64,000 bases of DNA from Nocardiopsis mwathae. Its GTDB lineage: Bacteria; Actinomycetota; Actinomycetes; Streptosporangiales; Streptosporangiaceae. How positions within the stretch are numbered: position 1 is the first letter of the stretch; each line of letters begins with the position of its first letter. Below are positions 18,181 through 26,193 of the stretch, piece by piece. The DNA lies in NCBI RefSeq assembly GCF_014201195.1, contig NZ_JACHDS010000001.1:2232001-2296000 (forward strand). The letters are read 5' to 3'. Position numbers and translations under genes: made by a program. A model generated the notes under the pieces. That model was not told where the DNA came from, did no database searches, and saw nothing but the letters and a program-made list of their open reading frames with translations.

Positions 18181-18230
18181 GGTGGCTCGTCTCCCCCGAT
18201 TCGTCGGCGCGGTCGCCTGATACACGGTGG

Positions 18231-18250
18231 ACAAAGATAACCGTTTCCAT
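18231..18250. promoter_or_regulatory. Zur-box-like sequence upstream of the methyltransferase
   Basis: On the minus strand it reads ATGGAAACGGTTATCTTTGT. It aligns with the box at 21157-21178 at 16 of 21 positions and shares the GTTATC core. It sits about 50 bases upstream of the methyltransferase ATG at 18180. Assignment to Zur is by resemblance only. Confidence 0.45.
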
Positions 18251-18288
18251 GCCTTGGGGTCCAGAGCCCGCAGACGCCTGCGAACGCG

Positions 18289-18332
18289 GCCGCTCCGGGT
18301 GCCGCCGTCGCGACGGCGGCACCCGGAGCGGC
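18289..18332. terminator. Hairpin terminator (22-bp palindrome)
   Basis: A near-continuous 44-base perfect palindrome with centre TCGCGA, 16 bases past the stop of the minus-strand Rpn-like gene. It has no U-tract. Confidence 0.8.
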
Positions 18333-18348
18333 TTGGGCATCGTTCGGC

Positions 18349-19257
18349 TCAGGCGCTGGCGCCCGACCAGGGTGAGGCGAACAGGTCCTCGGCCCGGTCG
18401 ACGGTGACGGCCCGACGCACCAGGGTGTTGAGCTGCTCCACATCGTCACACGACGTGACCCGCTCACGGACGGCATCCGGCACCGACAGCCCGCGGGTCT
18501 CAAGGATCATGAGGACATCTCCTGCCTTGCCCTCGACCTCGCCGTCGGCTTTGCCCTGGCGGTAGGGCCGCCCGATGAACTCGGTCTTGAACTCGTAGGT
18601 GCCGGTGGCCATGGTGTCCTCCAGGTACATCCGGGCTGCGGTGGGCAGCGCCTGCAGCACATAGTCAGAATACAGAGTCGACGTGCTCTCATCGATGGCG
18701 GCGAGAGCGGGGATCAGCGCGTCGAGGACTTCCTTGTCTTCGGTTTCGTGCAGGACCGCGGCCAGGACCGCGAGCTCTGGGCACTCCGTGGCTTTCTCGG
18801 GGTCGCGCACGGGCTGTAGCGCCTCCAGGCTCACGGCGAGAGGCCGCTGGACCATGTACCCGCCGCCGCAGTCGATCGGTTGCGCGGACCACTTCGCCAG
18901 AGCGTCGGTCGGCGTGAAGACGATCAGGACGACCGGGCACTCCAGCCGGCTCCGGAGGTTCGCGACGTAGGTCGGCCAACTGAAGCGCTTGCGTCTGTCG
19001 TAGCCGTTCTGGGGCTCCACGATGATCCCCTGCACGCGGACGGGCTTCTCCTCACCTGCGGCGGGCGGGGATTCGAGCAGCACCACGGAGTCGGCGCGCA
19101 GCTCGGGCGGTGAGCTCTTGGTGGCATCCCCCGACTCGCACCGCGCCCAGGCATAGTCGGGAACATCCGCGCCGGATACGCGCTCGTACAGGCGCACGGC
19201 GAGGTCGGGGGCATGCCGGATGAGGTCGAGTGAGAACTCGTGTTCGAATGATGGCAT
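18349..19257 (-). CDS. Rpn/PD-(D/E)XK nuclease-like protein, function unknown
   Basis: 302 residues from the ATG at 19257 (a GTG at 19284 is possible; neither has a strong ribosome site). The first part has SFEHEFSLDLIRHAPDLAVRL, then D-S-V-V-L-L and V-Q-G-I-I-V-E-P-Q, followed by KRFSWPTYVANLRSRL. This arrangement of Asp, Glu and Gln residues resembles PD-(D/E)XK folds of the Rpn (recombination-promoting nuclease/putative transposase) type common in actinomycetes. The C-terminal half is helical, with an RQGKADGEVEGKAGDVLMIL segment like that in Rpn/YadD tails. It is not an intact transposase and no terminal repeats are seen. Confidence 0.6.
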   Translation of the reverse strand: MPSFEHEFSLDLIRHAPDLAVRLYERVSGADVPDYAWARCESGDATKSSPPELRADSVVLLESPPAAGEEKPVRVQGIIVEPQNGYDRRKRFSWPTYVANLRSRLECPVVLIVFTPTDALAKWSAQPIDCGGGYMVQRPLAVSLEALQPVRDPEKATECPELAVLAAVLHETEDKEVLDALIPALAAIDESTSTLYSDYVLQALPTAARMYLEDTMATGTYEFKTEFIGRPYRQGKADGEVEGKAGDVLMILETRGLSVPDAVRERVTSCDDVEQLNTLVRRAVTVDRAEDLFASPWSGASA

Positions 19258-19395
19258 GCCGAATACGGCAAGGACGGCATCCACCGGTTCGCAGCAGAAC
19301 AGGGGATCGTCCGGGAATGTCGAATCTGTCCTTCCGGCGGCTCGTCGTGGCGAGGTAGGCGCATGAGCGCCTGCGTGACGCGGCCGGTCCGGGAA

Positions 19396-19439
19396 AGCCC
19401 TGGCTCCGGGCCGCCCGGCGGCGGCCCGGAGCCAGGGCT
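19396..19439. terminator. Hairpin terminator (20-bp perfect stem)
   Basis: AGCCCTGGCTCCGGGCCGCC pairs perfectly with its complement around a CGGC loop, directly downstream of the minus-strand ohr gene (stop 19453). Confidence 0.85.
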
Positions 19440-19452
19440 GGGAGCGAGGGGG

Positions 19453-19875
19453 TCAGGCGGTCTCGGCGGTGAGGGTGACCTCGACGTTGCCGCGGGTCGC
19501 CTTGGAGTACGGGCAGACCTGGTGGGCGGCGTCGACCAGCTTCTGGACCTCGGCCTGGGCCAGGCCCGGGATCGTGACGGTGAGGGCCACGGCCAGCCCG
19601 AAGCCGTCGTCGCCGCTGCCGAGGGACACGGCGGAGGTGATGGTGGAGCCGTCGACGGAGGTTCCGGCCTCGCGGGCGACCTTCTTCAGCGCGCCGTGGA
19701 AGCAGGCGGCGTAGCCGACGGCGAAGAGCTGCTCGGGGTTGGTGCCCGGGCCGTCGTCGCCGCCCAGGCCCTTGGGCACGGACAGCTCGACGCTGAGCCG
19801 GGCGTCGTCGGTGTAGCCCTTGCCCTTGCGGCCCTCGCCCTCGACGGTGGCCTCGGCGGTGTAGAGCACGTTCAT
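19453..19875 (-). CDS. ohr: Organic hydroperoxide resistance protein Ohr
   Basis: 140 residues, the normal size of Ohr/OsmC thiol peroxidases, which reduce organic and lipid hydroperoxides. The two catalytic cysteines are present: Cys58 in VGYAACFHGAL and Cys121 in QVCPYSKATRGN, with Arg in the conserved GYTDDARLS segment. The ATG follows AAGGAGAACGCC. It lies 26 bases downstream of ohrR on the same strand, and is presumably derepressed when OhrR is oxidised. Confidence 0.95.
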   Translation of the reverse strand: MNVLYTAEATVEGEGRKGKGYTDDARLSVELSVPKGLGGDDGPGTNPEQLFAVGYAACFHGALKKVAREAGTSVDGSTITSAVSLGSGDDGFGLAVALTVTIPGLAQAEVQKLVDAAHQVCPYSKATRGNVEVTLTAETA

Positions 19876-19901
19876 CGGCGTTCTCCTTGCTGGTGGGCTG
19901 G

Positions 19902-20375
19902 TCATCGGGCGGCGCGCAGCGCGTCGGCGGCAGCGCCGACCGACCGGGTGATCTGATCGAGCCGGGTGCGCAGCTCCGCGGCGGTCTCCTGAGGGATGTC
20001 CGTGGAGCACAGGACGCGCTCGGGGACGTCGCGGGCCCGCTCGCGCAGCCGAGCGCCCTCGTCGGTGAGGCTGACGTGGACGAGGCGCTCGTCCTCGGCA
20101 CCCCGGACGCGCCGGACCAGGCCGCGGGCCTGGAGTCGGCGCAGCAGCGGCGAGAGGGTGCCCGAGTCCAGCCGCAGGGCCGCACCCAGGTCCTTCACCC
20201 TGACGGTGTCGCGCTCCCACAGCACCAGCATGACCAGGTACTGCGGGTAGGTCAGGTCCATGTCCGCGAGGAGTTCACGGTAGAGCCCGGTCAGCGCGCG
20301 CGAGGCGGCGTAGACGGCGAAGCAGAGCTGGTTGTCCAGGGCCAAGGGGTCGCTGTGCGGGCCGTCGTGGGTCAT
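19902..20375 (-). CDS. ohrR: OhrR, MarR family organic peroxide sensor
   Basis: 157 residues with a MarR winged helix (TYPQYLVMLVLWERD, RLDSGTLSPLLRRLQARGLV, DERLVHVSLTDEG). The peroxide-sensing Cys18 is in DNQLCFAVY, as in OhrR proteins. A second cysteine, Cys123 (PERVLCSTD), suggests the two-cysteine mechanism. It represses ohr and probably itself. An inverted repeat GCACAA-N5-TTGTGC lies 38 bases upstream and is a plausible operator. Confidence 0.94.
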   Translation of the reverse strand: MTHDGPHSDPLALDNQLCFAVYAASRALTGLYRELLADMDLTYPQYLVMLVLWERDTVRVKDLGAALRLDSGTLSPLLRRLQARGLVRRVRGAEDERLVHVSLTDEGARLRERARDVPERVLCSTDIPQETAAELRTRLDQITRSVGAAADALRAAR

Positions 20376-20412
20376 ACCGTGCGCCTCCTCTCCTCGATCA
20401 AGGACGAAGTTA

Positions 20413-20429
20413 GCACAATCGAGTTGTGC
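20413..20429. promoter_or_regulatory. Probable OhrR operator
   Basis: GCACAA-TCGAG-TTGTGC is a perfect 6-bp dyad in the short region upstream of ohrR (start 20375), embedded in a longer imperfect repeat. Position and symmetry suit autoregulation of ohrR-ohr. Confidence 0.65.
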
Positions 20430-20455
20430 ACAACCAGAGTGGCACGACGAAATCT

Positions 20456-20480
20456 CCGCCTTTACAACGTAGATTCGTAG
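20456..20480. repeat. 25-bp element, copy 2 (shared with 3296-3320)
   Basis: It matches copy 1 at 24 of 25 positions. It lies 31 bases past the stop of the minus-strand MarR gene and about 80 bases upstream of ohrR. A further TTCGTAG follows, so on the minus strand CTACGA-type half-sites are iterated. Confidence 0.6.
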
Positions 20481-20511
20481 TTGCTTCGTAGACGCCGGTG
20501 GCGGCGGCGGT

Positions 20512-20982
20512 TCAGGCGTCCGGCTCCGCCTGCGCGGCGCGCAGCTTGCCGGACAGGCCCTTCAGGGCACGCAGCTCGTCGGCGGTGAGCGCGCCGCCGA
20601 CATAGCGCGCGATGGCGGCGGCGTGCTCCCGGCCCACGCGCCGCAGCACCTCCCGCCCGCGGCCGGTCAGGCGCACCACGGTGCCGCGCCGGTCCGCGGG
20701 GTCGGCTGCGCGCTCGACGAGCCCGCCACCCTCCATGCGCTCCACCAGGCGGCTGATGCTGGGCTGGGTCAGCAGCACGTGTTCGCCGAGGTCGCGCAAC
20801 CGCGTGCCGCCCGACGCGCAGCGGGACAGCGTGAAGAGCACGTCGTACTCGCGCATGGAGACCTCCGCGCCACGGAAGTCCTCCTGGAAGCGCCGCATGA
20901 GCGCCACGTGGGCACGCGCCAGTTCCTCCCACGCCTCCTCTGCGAGCCGGTCGCGCCCGATGCGCCCTTCCCCACGGTCCAT
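20512..20982 (-). CDS. MarR family transcriptional regulator
   Basis: 156 residues from the ATG at 20982 (a GTG at 20985 is adjacent). It has a MarR winged helix (MREYDVLFTLSRC, LLTQPSISRLVERMEGGGLV, DRRGTVVRLTGRGREVL). One cysteine is in the helix-turn region. It is in the same orientation as ohrR but 137 bases upstream, so it is probably a separate unit. Its ligand and targets are unknown; no transporter is adjacent. Confidence 0.9.
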   Translation of the reverse strand: MDRGEGRIGRDRLAEEAWEELARAHVALMRRFQEDFRGAEVSMREYDVLFTLSRCASGGTRLRDLGEHVLLTQPSISRLVERMEGGGLVERAADPADRRGTVVRLTGRGREVLRRVGREHAAAIARYVGGALTADELRALKGLSGKLRAAQAEPDA

Positions 20983-21156
20983 CACGCCATGATCCCATCC
21001 GCCGGGGCGGCGGGGCGCCGCCGAGGAGCCGGCGCCGCGTCGGCCACGCCGGGGGCGCCGAGGGCAACGCTAGCCGCGCGAGATGACATTCCGGCATCGG
21101 CCCCTCACCGCGCGGAGTGGCCGGAACCCGCGGCGGGGGCGCGGCCCGAGCAGGGA

Positions 21157-21178
21157 ATGAAAACCGTTATCGTTTACT
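21157..21178. promoter_or_regulatory. Zur-box-like operator of the ribosomal protein operon
   Basis: ATGAAAACCGTTATCGTTTA lies about 65 bases upstream of the L33 gene in a locally AT-rich patch. It resembles the zinc-uptake-regulator box as I remember it (TGAAAATCATTATCATTTTC-like). The downstream genes are the zinc-free ribosomal protein set that Zur represses in actinobacteria. Confidence 0.65.
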
Positions 21179-21241
21179 TCTACAGGCAGAGGCGCCGCGG
21201 ACGAGACCGCCGCGGCACGCGACCCCGGAGGTGACCACCCC

Positions 21242-21406
21242 ATGGCACGCAGCGAACTGCGGCCCGTCGTCAAGCTGCGCTCCACCGCAGGCACCGGCTA
21301 CACGTACGTGACCAGGAAGAACCGCCGCAACACCCCCGACCGGATGGTGCTGCGCAAGTACGACCCCATCGTCCGGCGCCACGTCGACTTCCGCGAGGAG
21401 CGCTGA
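21242..21406 (+). CDS. rpmG: 50S ribosomal protein L33, cysteine-free (zinc-independent) form
   Basis: 54 residues: [20 protein letters not shown], then the typical [19 protein letters not shown]. The four zinc-binding cysteines of the C+ form are absent, so this is the zinc-independent paralogue used when zinc is scarce. The ATG follows GGAGGTGACCACCCC. It is first in an L33-L31-L32 operon behind a Zur-like box. Confidence 0.95.
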   Translation: MARSELRPVVKLRSTAGTGYTYVTRKNRRNTPDRMVLRKYDPIVRRHVDFREER

Positions 21407-21450
21407 GCCGCCTCCGCCCATCCGACGACCATCCCAAGGAGCCACCCGCT

Positions 21451-21702
21451 ATGAAGCCCGGTATCCACCCCGACTACCACCCGGTCGTCTTCCGCGACCG
21501 CACGGCCGACTTCGCCATCCTCACGCGCTCGACGGCCACCAGCGGCAAGACCATCGAGTGGGAGGACGGCAATACCTATCCGCTCATCGACGTCGAGATC
21601 TCCAGCGCCAGCCACCCCTTCTACACCGGCAGAAGCCACGTCGTGGACACGGCCGGCCGCGTCGAGCGCTTCCAGCGCCGCTACGGCACCCCGCCGAAGT
21701 AG
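21451..21702 (+). CDS. rpmE2: 50S ribosomal protein L31 type B
   Basis: 83 residues ([60 protein letters not shown]). It has the longer type B sequence and lacks the CxxC zinc motif of type A. It is the zinc-free paralogue, expected to replace zinc-containing L31 under zinc limitation and release zinc. It lies 44 bases downstream of rpmG. Confidence 0.96.
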   Translation: MKPGIHPDYHPVVFRDRTADFAILTRSTATSGKTIEWEDGNTYPLIDVEISSASHPFYTGRSHVVDTAGRVERFQRRYGTPPK

Positions 21703-21775
21703 TCGGAGCAGTCGATGCAGCCGAAGCAGTCGCAGTAACCGCCACGACACCGACCACCGCGGAAAGCAGGAGCCC

Positions 21776-21946
21776 ATGGCCGTCCCCAAGCGCAAGATGT
21801 CGCGATCCAACACCCGGAAGCGCCGGTCGACCTGGAAGGCGACCACACCCGACCTGGTCCCCATCACCGTCAACGGGCGCACCGCACTGGTCCCCCACCG
21901 CCTGGTCCCCGCCTACCGCCGGGGCCTGCTGCGCCTGGAGGACTGA
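21776..21946 (+). CDS. rpmF: 50S ribosomal protein L32
   Basis: 56 residues starting [20 protein letters not shown], the universal L32 N-terminus, and ending with a GLLRLED tail. The CxxC...CxxC zinc ribbon of standard L32 is not present (no cysteines at all), so this too is a C- paralogue. The ATG follows GCAGGAGCCC. It is the last gene of the zinc-response operon; the spacer before it carries imperfect GCAGTCG repeats. Confidence 0.93.
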   Translation: MAVPKRKMSRSNTRKRRSTWKATTPDLVPITVNGRTALVPHRLVPAYRRGLLRLED

Positions 21947-21949
21947 GCA

Positions 21950-21978
21950 GGGGGCCGCTGCCGGGGGCTGCGGCCCCC
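21950..21978. terminator. Hairpin terminator of the L33-L31-L32 operon
   Basis: GGGGGCCGC pairs with GCGGCCCCC across an 11-base loop, starting 4 bases after the L32 stop and just before the convergent MOSC stop. Confidence 0.7.
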
Positions 21979-21981
21979 CTC

Positions 21982-22524
21982 TCAGACCACCTCCAGGGGG
22001 CGGTGCGGTCCGCTCGGGGCTCGACCGAGATCCCGTCGCCGGGCCGCACCTCTCCTCCGGAGCGCACGGCCCCCATCCACCCCCGCTTCGCGGACCACCG
22101 CCCCTCGGCGTCCCGGGCCAGAACCGCGGCCGGCACCCCCTTCTGGAAGTCGTCGATCCGGTAGGCAGGGGTTGCGCAGGCCCGTCCCCTCGACCACCGC
22201 CTCCGGCCCGATCCGCAGCACTGCCCCCGCCGACGGCCCCGGCAGGTACCCACCGCGCGTCGTGATGTTCTCCCCCGGCTCGCCCGGCCCGACGTCGAAC
22301 CCGCGCCCGCGCAGCTCGGCGTGGAGCTCCTCATGGATCAGGTGGACCTGGCGCAGGTCGGGCCGGGCCGGGTCCCGGCGCACTCGGGAGCGGTGCCGGA
22401 CCCGCTCCCCCGCGTGCGCGTCGCCCTCCACTCCCAGCCCGGCCAGCAGCCGGATCACCTCGCGCGCCGACTGGCCGAACGTGTGCTCCGCTCCGCGGCA
22501 CACCGCCGCCACGGTCCCGCCCAT
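21982..22524 (-). pseudogene. MOSC domain protein with a frameshift
   Basis: From the ATG at 22524 (AAGGAG upstream) the frame encodes a normal MOSC N-terminus: VEGDAHAGERVRHRSRVRRD, QVHLIHEELHAEL, DVGPGEPGENITTRG and VEGTGLRNPC. Right after NPC the expected IDDFQKGVPAAVLARDAEG and KRGWMGAVRSGG continue in another frame. Removing one G near 22164 restores the family sequence. As written, the original frame reads a nonsense tail to the stop at 21982. MOSC proteins act in molybdenum-cofactor-related sulfur transfer. A real mutation or a sequencing error are both possible. It is 32 bases downstream of the flippase-like gene. Confidence 0.75.
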
Positions 22525-22556
22525 CGGCGACCACTCCTTCGACTCGCTCAGCTCGC

Positions 22557-25046
22557 TCAGATCGCCTTCCACCGCTGCAGCAGGTGGAAGGCACCCCATC
22601 CCGGCAGCACCGGGAGCCAGAAGGTCAGTGCCCGGAACAGCAGGACCGCAGGCAGGCCGATCGCGGCCGGAACCCCGGCCACCGCCGTCAGCCCGCCCAG
22701 CAGCGCCGCCTCGACCGCGCCCAGTCCGCCCGGCGTCGGCGCCGCCGACCCGATGGCGTTGCCCGCCAGGAAGACCACCGCCACCGCGGCCAGGTCCGCG
22801 GTTCCGCCGAACGCGGTCACCGAGAAGTACAGGCACAGCACGTAGGCGGCCGTCAGCAGGAGCGTGCCGCCGATGCCCATGGCCATCCGCCGCGGGCTCT
22901 GCAGCAGGTCCAGCAGCTGCGGGAGCACACCGCGGAAGTAGGGGCGGATCCGGTCGTGCACGGCCCGCCGCAGCGCGGGTACCAGCAGCACGGCGGCGAC
23001 CACGACCGACAGCCCGGCCGTGACGACGATCAGGGTGGAGGACGGCGAGAAGTCGGCTACGTGCCCGGTGCCGGTGAGGTAGGCGGCGACCAGCAGGATC
23101 GCCACGTGCAGCACCACACCCACGGCCTGGGAGAGGCCGATCCCGGAGATCGCCAGGCCGGCCGACGCGCCCCACTGGGTGGCATAGCGCGTGTTGAGCG
23201 CCAGCGTGCCCAGGCCGGCCGGGGCGGCGATGCGGATGAAAGCCCCGGCGTACTGGACCAGTACCGTCATCCAGAAGCGCAGCCGGACCGGCACGAACGC
23301 CATGATCACCAGGGCCGCGGCGAGCATGCACACCGTCGATGCGGCGAACGCCGCGGCCGCCCAGCGCAGGTCGGCGCCCTGGACGGTGGAGAAGTCGACG
23401 TCGGCGAGCTGGTAGGCCAGCACGATGCCGACGATGGTCGCCGCCACCACGCTGACCACGGTGCGGGGCCGCATCCGCTCCAGGCGGGCGGGGCGGGCCG
23501 GGGCTTCCGGGGCGATGCCGGTGATCTGGGTGCGCAGGCGGCCCAGGAGGTCGCCGTGGTCGGCCAGGCGGCGCCGCAGCAGCCGCGGCATCCCCGCCGG
23601 CTGGAGGAGCGGCAGGGCCGCGGCGACCGGGTCGACGCCCAGTACCCGCACGGCCGACGCGACGGCGCGCCGCTCCCCCACGCGCAGCGCGAGCACCGCC
23701 AGCAGTGCGGCGACGTCCAGCGAGGCCTTGAGTCCGACCGCGCCCAGGCTGCCGCCGGTCATGCCGGTGAAGACCACGCGGCCGCCCAGCCGCCAGCCGA
23801 CGGTGGCGCCGTTGATGTTGCCGTGCACGATGCGGTGGCGGTGCAGCAGGTCCAGCTCGCTCCAGATGTCGTCGAGGACCTCGTCGGTGAGCTCGTCGGC
23901 GGCGGCGTCATCGAGGGAGCTGGTGCGCACGTGCTCGCGCACCAGGGCCAGGGTGCCGCCGCCCAGTTCGCCGATGCCCAGGACGCGGGGGGCGGCGGCG
24001 CCCGCGGAGTTGGCGGCGAAGCTCATCAGGGCGGTGTGCTCGGCGCGGCGGCGCGGGCCCAGCAGGACGGGTGGGGCGGCCGGGTCGCGGAGCAGGACGA
24101 TGCGGAAGAGATGCCGCCAGAAGCCGACGAGGTCGTCGGCGCGCATGAGGACGACGTCGAGGCGGCGGTCGACGGTGTCCACTTCGAAGAGCTGGTTGCC
24201 TTCGGCGTCGGTGCCGCCGGGGGTCAGGCCGAGGGGGTCGTGGCCGAAGCGGCGCAGTTCGCGGATGAGGCGCCCGGTGGCCGGGGCGGGTCGGGAGAGG
24301 CCGAGGGCGAAGCTGGCGGCCGCCGCGCTCGTGGCGCCCACCAGCGCGGTGAGCAGCAGCGACAGTGAGGTGTTGAGCCCGGCGAGCAGGACTGCGGCAC
24401 CGGTGACGGCGATCCCGGACCACATGGCGGTGCGGATACGCGGCAGGTGGCCCAGTGGCAGCGCGCCGACGTAGCCGATGGCGGCGGCGAGGTAGGCGTG
24501 CAGGGGGTTGGTGAAGGCGCTGTAGGCGCCGGGGGAGGCCAGCGCCTCGGGCGGTCCGCCGGGGCCCGAGATGGCCAGGATGGATGCGTTGACGGCGCCG
24601 GTGAGCGCGTAGCCGAGGGTGGCGGCGGCCAGCCCGCGGATGACAGGGCGGTACTCCTGGTGCAGGATCCGCTCGACGGAGGTCACCCCGGCCAGGACGA
24701 TGACGACGAGGTTGGCGGCGCCGGCGGTGACGGCCAGCAGCCAGGGCGGCAGCAGGGCCCGTAGCTCGCTGGGGTCGGTGACCTCGCCGTTGTCGGTGGT
24801 GATGCCGACGACCAGCAGCACGAGCGCCACCGCGACCAGGCCGACCGCCGCGATGACCAGGTCGCGCAGGCGCCGCTCGGTGGGGCGGGCACGGCGCGGG
24901 GCGTGGCGCCGCGGCGGAGGGGCTCCGTTGAGCGCGCGGGTTTCGACGGCGTCGTCGCTCAGCGGGGCGTCCGGCGGAGGCGGAGAGGTGGTGCGCCGTG
25001 CCGCCGGTCTGCTGCCCTGTTCGGGCTCTGGTTGCCGTACGTTCAC
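22557..25046 (-). CDS. Flippase-like membrane protein (LPG synthase TM family) with degenerate kinase domain
   Basis: 829 residues from a GTG at 25046. Order: a basic, Pro-rich N-terminus, six or so transmembrane helices (about residues 60-270), a soluble kinase-like domain (about 290-520) and a C-terminal UPF0104/AglD2-type membrane domain (about 540-829) with SAAPTPGGLGAVEAALLGGL near the end. The kinase-like domain has HGNINGATVGW where active kinases have HGD, and TGM in place of DFG, so catalysis is unlikely. The membrane half resembles the MprF flippase domain and family members of unknown function involved in cell-envelope lipids. It is in an apparent operon with MOSC. Confidence 0.82.
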   Translation of the reverse strand: MNVRQPEPEQGSRPAARRTTSPPPPDAPLSDDAVETRALNGAPPPRRHAPRRARPTERRLRDLVIAAVGLVAVALVLLVVGITTDNGEVTDPSELRALLPPWLLAVTAGAANLVVIVLAGVTSVERILHQEYRPVIRGLAAATLGYALTGAVNASILAISGPGGPPEALASPGAYSAFTNPLHAYLAAAIGYVGALPLGHLPRIRTAMWSGIAVTGAAVLLAGLNTSLSLLLTALVGATSAAAASFALGLSRPAPATGRLIRELRRFGHDPLGLTPGGTDAEGNQLFEVDTVDRRLDVVLMRADDLVGFWRHLFRIVLLRDPAAPPVLLGPRRRAEHTALMSFAANSAGAAAPRVLGIGELGGGTLALVREHVRTSSLDDAAADELTDEVLDDIWSELDLLHRHRIVHGNINGATVGWRLGGRVVFTGMTGGSLGAVGLKASLDVAALLAVLALRVGERRAVASAVRVLGVDPVAAALPLLQPAGMPRLLRRRLADHGDLLGRLRTQITGIAPEAPARPARLERMRPRTVVSVVAATIVGIVLAYQLADVDFSTVQGADLRWAAAAFAASTVCMLAAALVIMAFVPVRLRFWMTVLVQYAGAFIRIAAPAGLGTLALNTRYATQWGASAGLAISGIGLSQAVGVVLHVAILLVAAYLTGTGHVADFSPSSTLIVVTAGLSVVVAAVLLVPALRRAVHDRIRPYFRGVLPQLLDLLQSPRRMAMGIGGTLLLTAAYVLCLYFSVTAFGGTADLAAVAVVFLAGNAIGSAAPTPGGLGAVEAALLGGLTAVAGVPAAIGLPAVLLFRALTFWLPVLPGWGAFHLLQRWKAI

Positions 25047-25284
25047 GCTTCCAGCCTGCCCGACCCGCGACCACTCCCGCGCCAGGCCCCCGGCGTGTCC
25101 GGAACGCGAAGGTGACAGCGTCCTCACCGGGGGTACCGCGGTGCGTGTCGGCGGGTTAGCGTCGCGGTGTCGCCCACCGGCTCCGGGGCGGTCGCCGACC
25201 TCGGCCACTCCGGCCGCGAATAGCGAACGACCAGCGATGACGGCACCGCGGAGGTCGGCCGCGGTCGGAAGGAGAGTTTCCGGG

Positions 25285-26157
25285 ATGACCACGGATCAGG
25301 CAGCCGGCGGACACACGGCGCTCACCCCCGAGGAGATCGGAGAGGCCTACGACGACTACGGCGATTTCTACGGCATGGTTCTGGGCGACAGCGCGATCCA
25401 CATGGGTATGTGGGTGGCGCACGGGGAGCGCGATGCCCCCGTGAACCTGGTCGATCTGGCCGACCTCGCCCAGGACCGGCAGACCGATTACCTGATCGAC
25501 ACGCTGCGGCCGCGCTCCGGCGACCACATGCTCGACGTGGGGTGCGGCACCGGCGGCCCGGCCATCCGCGCCGCGCAGCGCACCGGGGCGCGCGTCACGG
25601 GCGTCACGGTGAGTAGGAGCCAGGTCGCCGAGTCCGCCGAGCGGATCGGGGCGGCCGGGGCCGGCGACCTGGTCGAGGTCGCCTACGGCAACGCCATGGA
25701 CCTGTCCTACGCCGACGCCACGTTCACCTGTGCCTGGGCGATCGACTCGTTCCCCCACCTGTCCGACCGCGCGGCGGGGCTCGGCGAGGTGAGCCGCGTC
25801 CTGCAGGCGGGCGGGCTCTTCCTGCTGACCGACATCGCCCTGCGCGGCACGCCCTCCGATGACGAGCTGGCCTCCTACACCGGTATCTGGTCGGCTCCCC
25901 CGCCCCGACCGCTGACCGAGCTGGTCGGTGAGATCGGCCGGGCCGGGTTCGACATCGTCCGGCTGGTGGACATGACTCCCAGCGCGCGGATGTCGGGCGA
26001 GGTCATGGCCCTGCTCTACCGCGACCGGCGCGACGAGATCGAGGCGCGGTTCGGTGAGCTGACGGTGTCGTGGCTGGACGACCGCATGCCGCCGTACCGC
26101 AGCCTGGTCCGCGACCACCTCGACTACGTCCTGCTCCTGCTGCGCAAGCGGGGGTGA
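25285..26157 (+). CDS. SAM-dependent methyltransferase (small-molecule C/O-methyltransferase type)
   Basis: 290 residues; the ATG follows GGAAGGAG. It has SAM motif I (MLDVGCGTGGPAIRAA), motif II (GVTVSRSQVAESAERI), FTCAWAIDSFPHL and LQAGGLFLLTDIAL. The N-terminal YDDYGDFYGMVLGDSAIHMG segment is seen in methyltransferases of natural-product and sterol-like families (cyclopropane-fatty-acid synthase/rifamycin-type). The substrate is not evident. The gene is divergent from the flippase-like gene. Confidence 0.86.
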   Translation: MTTDQAAGGHTALTPEEIGEAYDDYGDFYGMVLGDSAIHMGMWVAHGERDAPVNLVDLADLAQDRQTDYLIDTLRPRSGDHMLDVGCGTGGPAIRAAQRTGARVTGVTVSRSQVAESAERIGAAGAGDLVEVAYGNAMDLSYADATFTCAWAIDSFPHLSDRAAGLGEVSRVLQAGGLFLLTDIALRGTPSDDELASYTGIWSAPPPRPLTELVGEIGRAGFDIVRLVDMTPSARMSGEVMALLYRDRRDEIEARFGELTVSWLDDRMPPYRSLVRDHLDYVLLLLRKRG

Positions 26158-26163
26158 GGACGC

Positions 26164-26193
26164 AGGGTCGGCCCGGCTAGCCTGGCCGACCCT
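26164..26193. terminator. Hairpin at convergent gene ends
   Basis: AGGGTCGGCC pairs with GGCCGACCCT across a 10-base loop between the methyltransferase stop (26157) and, overlapping, the stop of the site-2 protease (26177). Confidence 0.55.
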
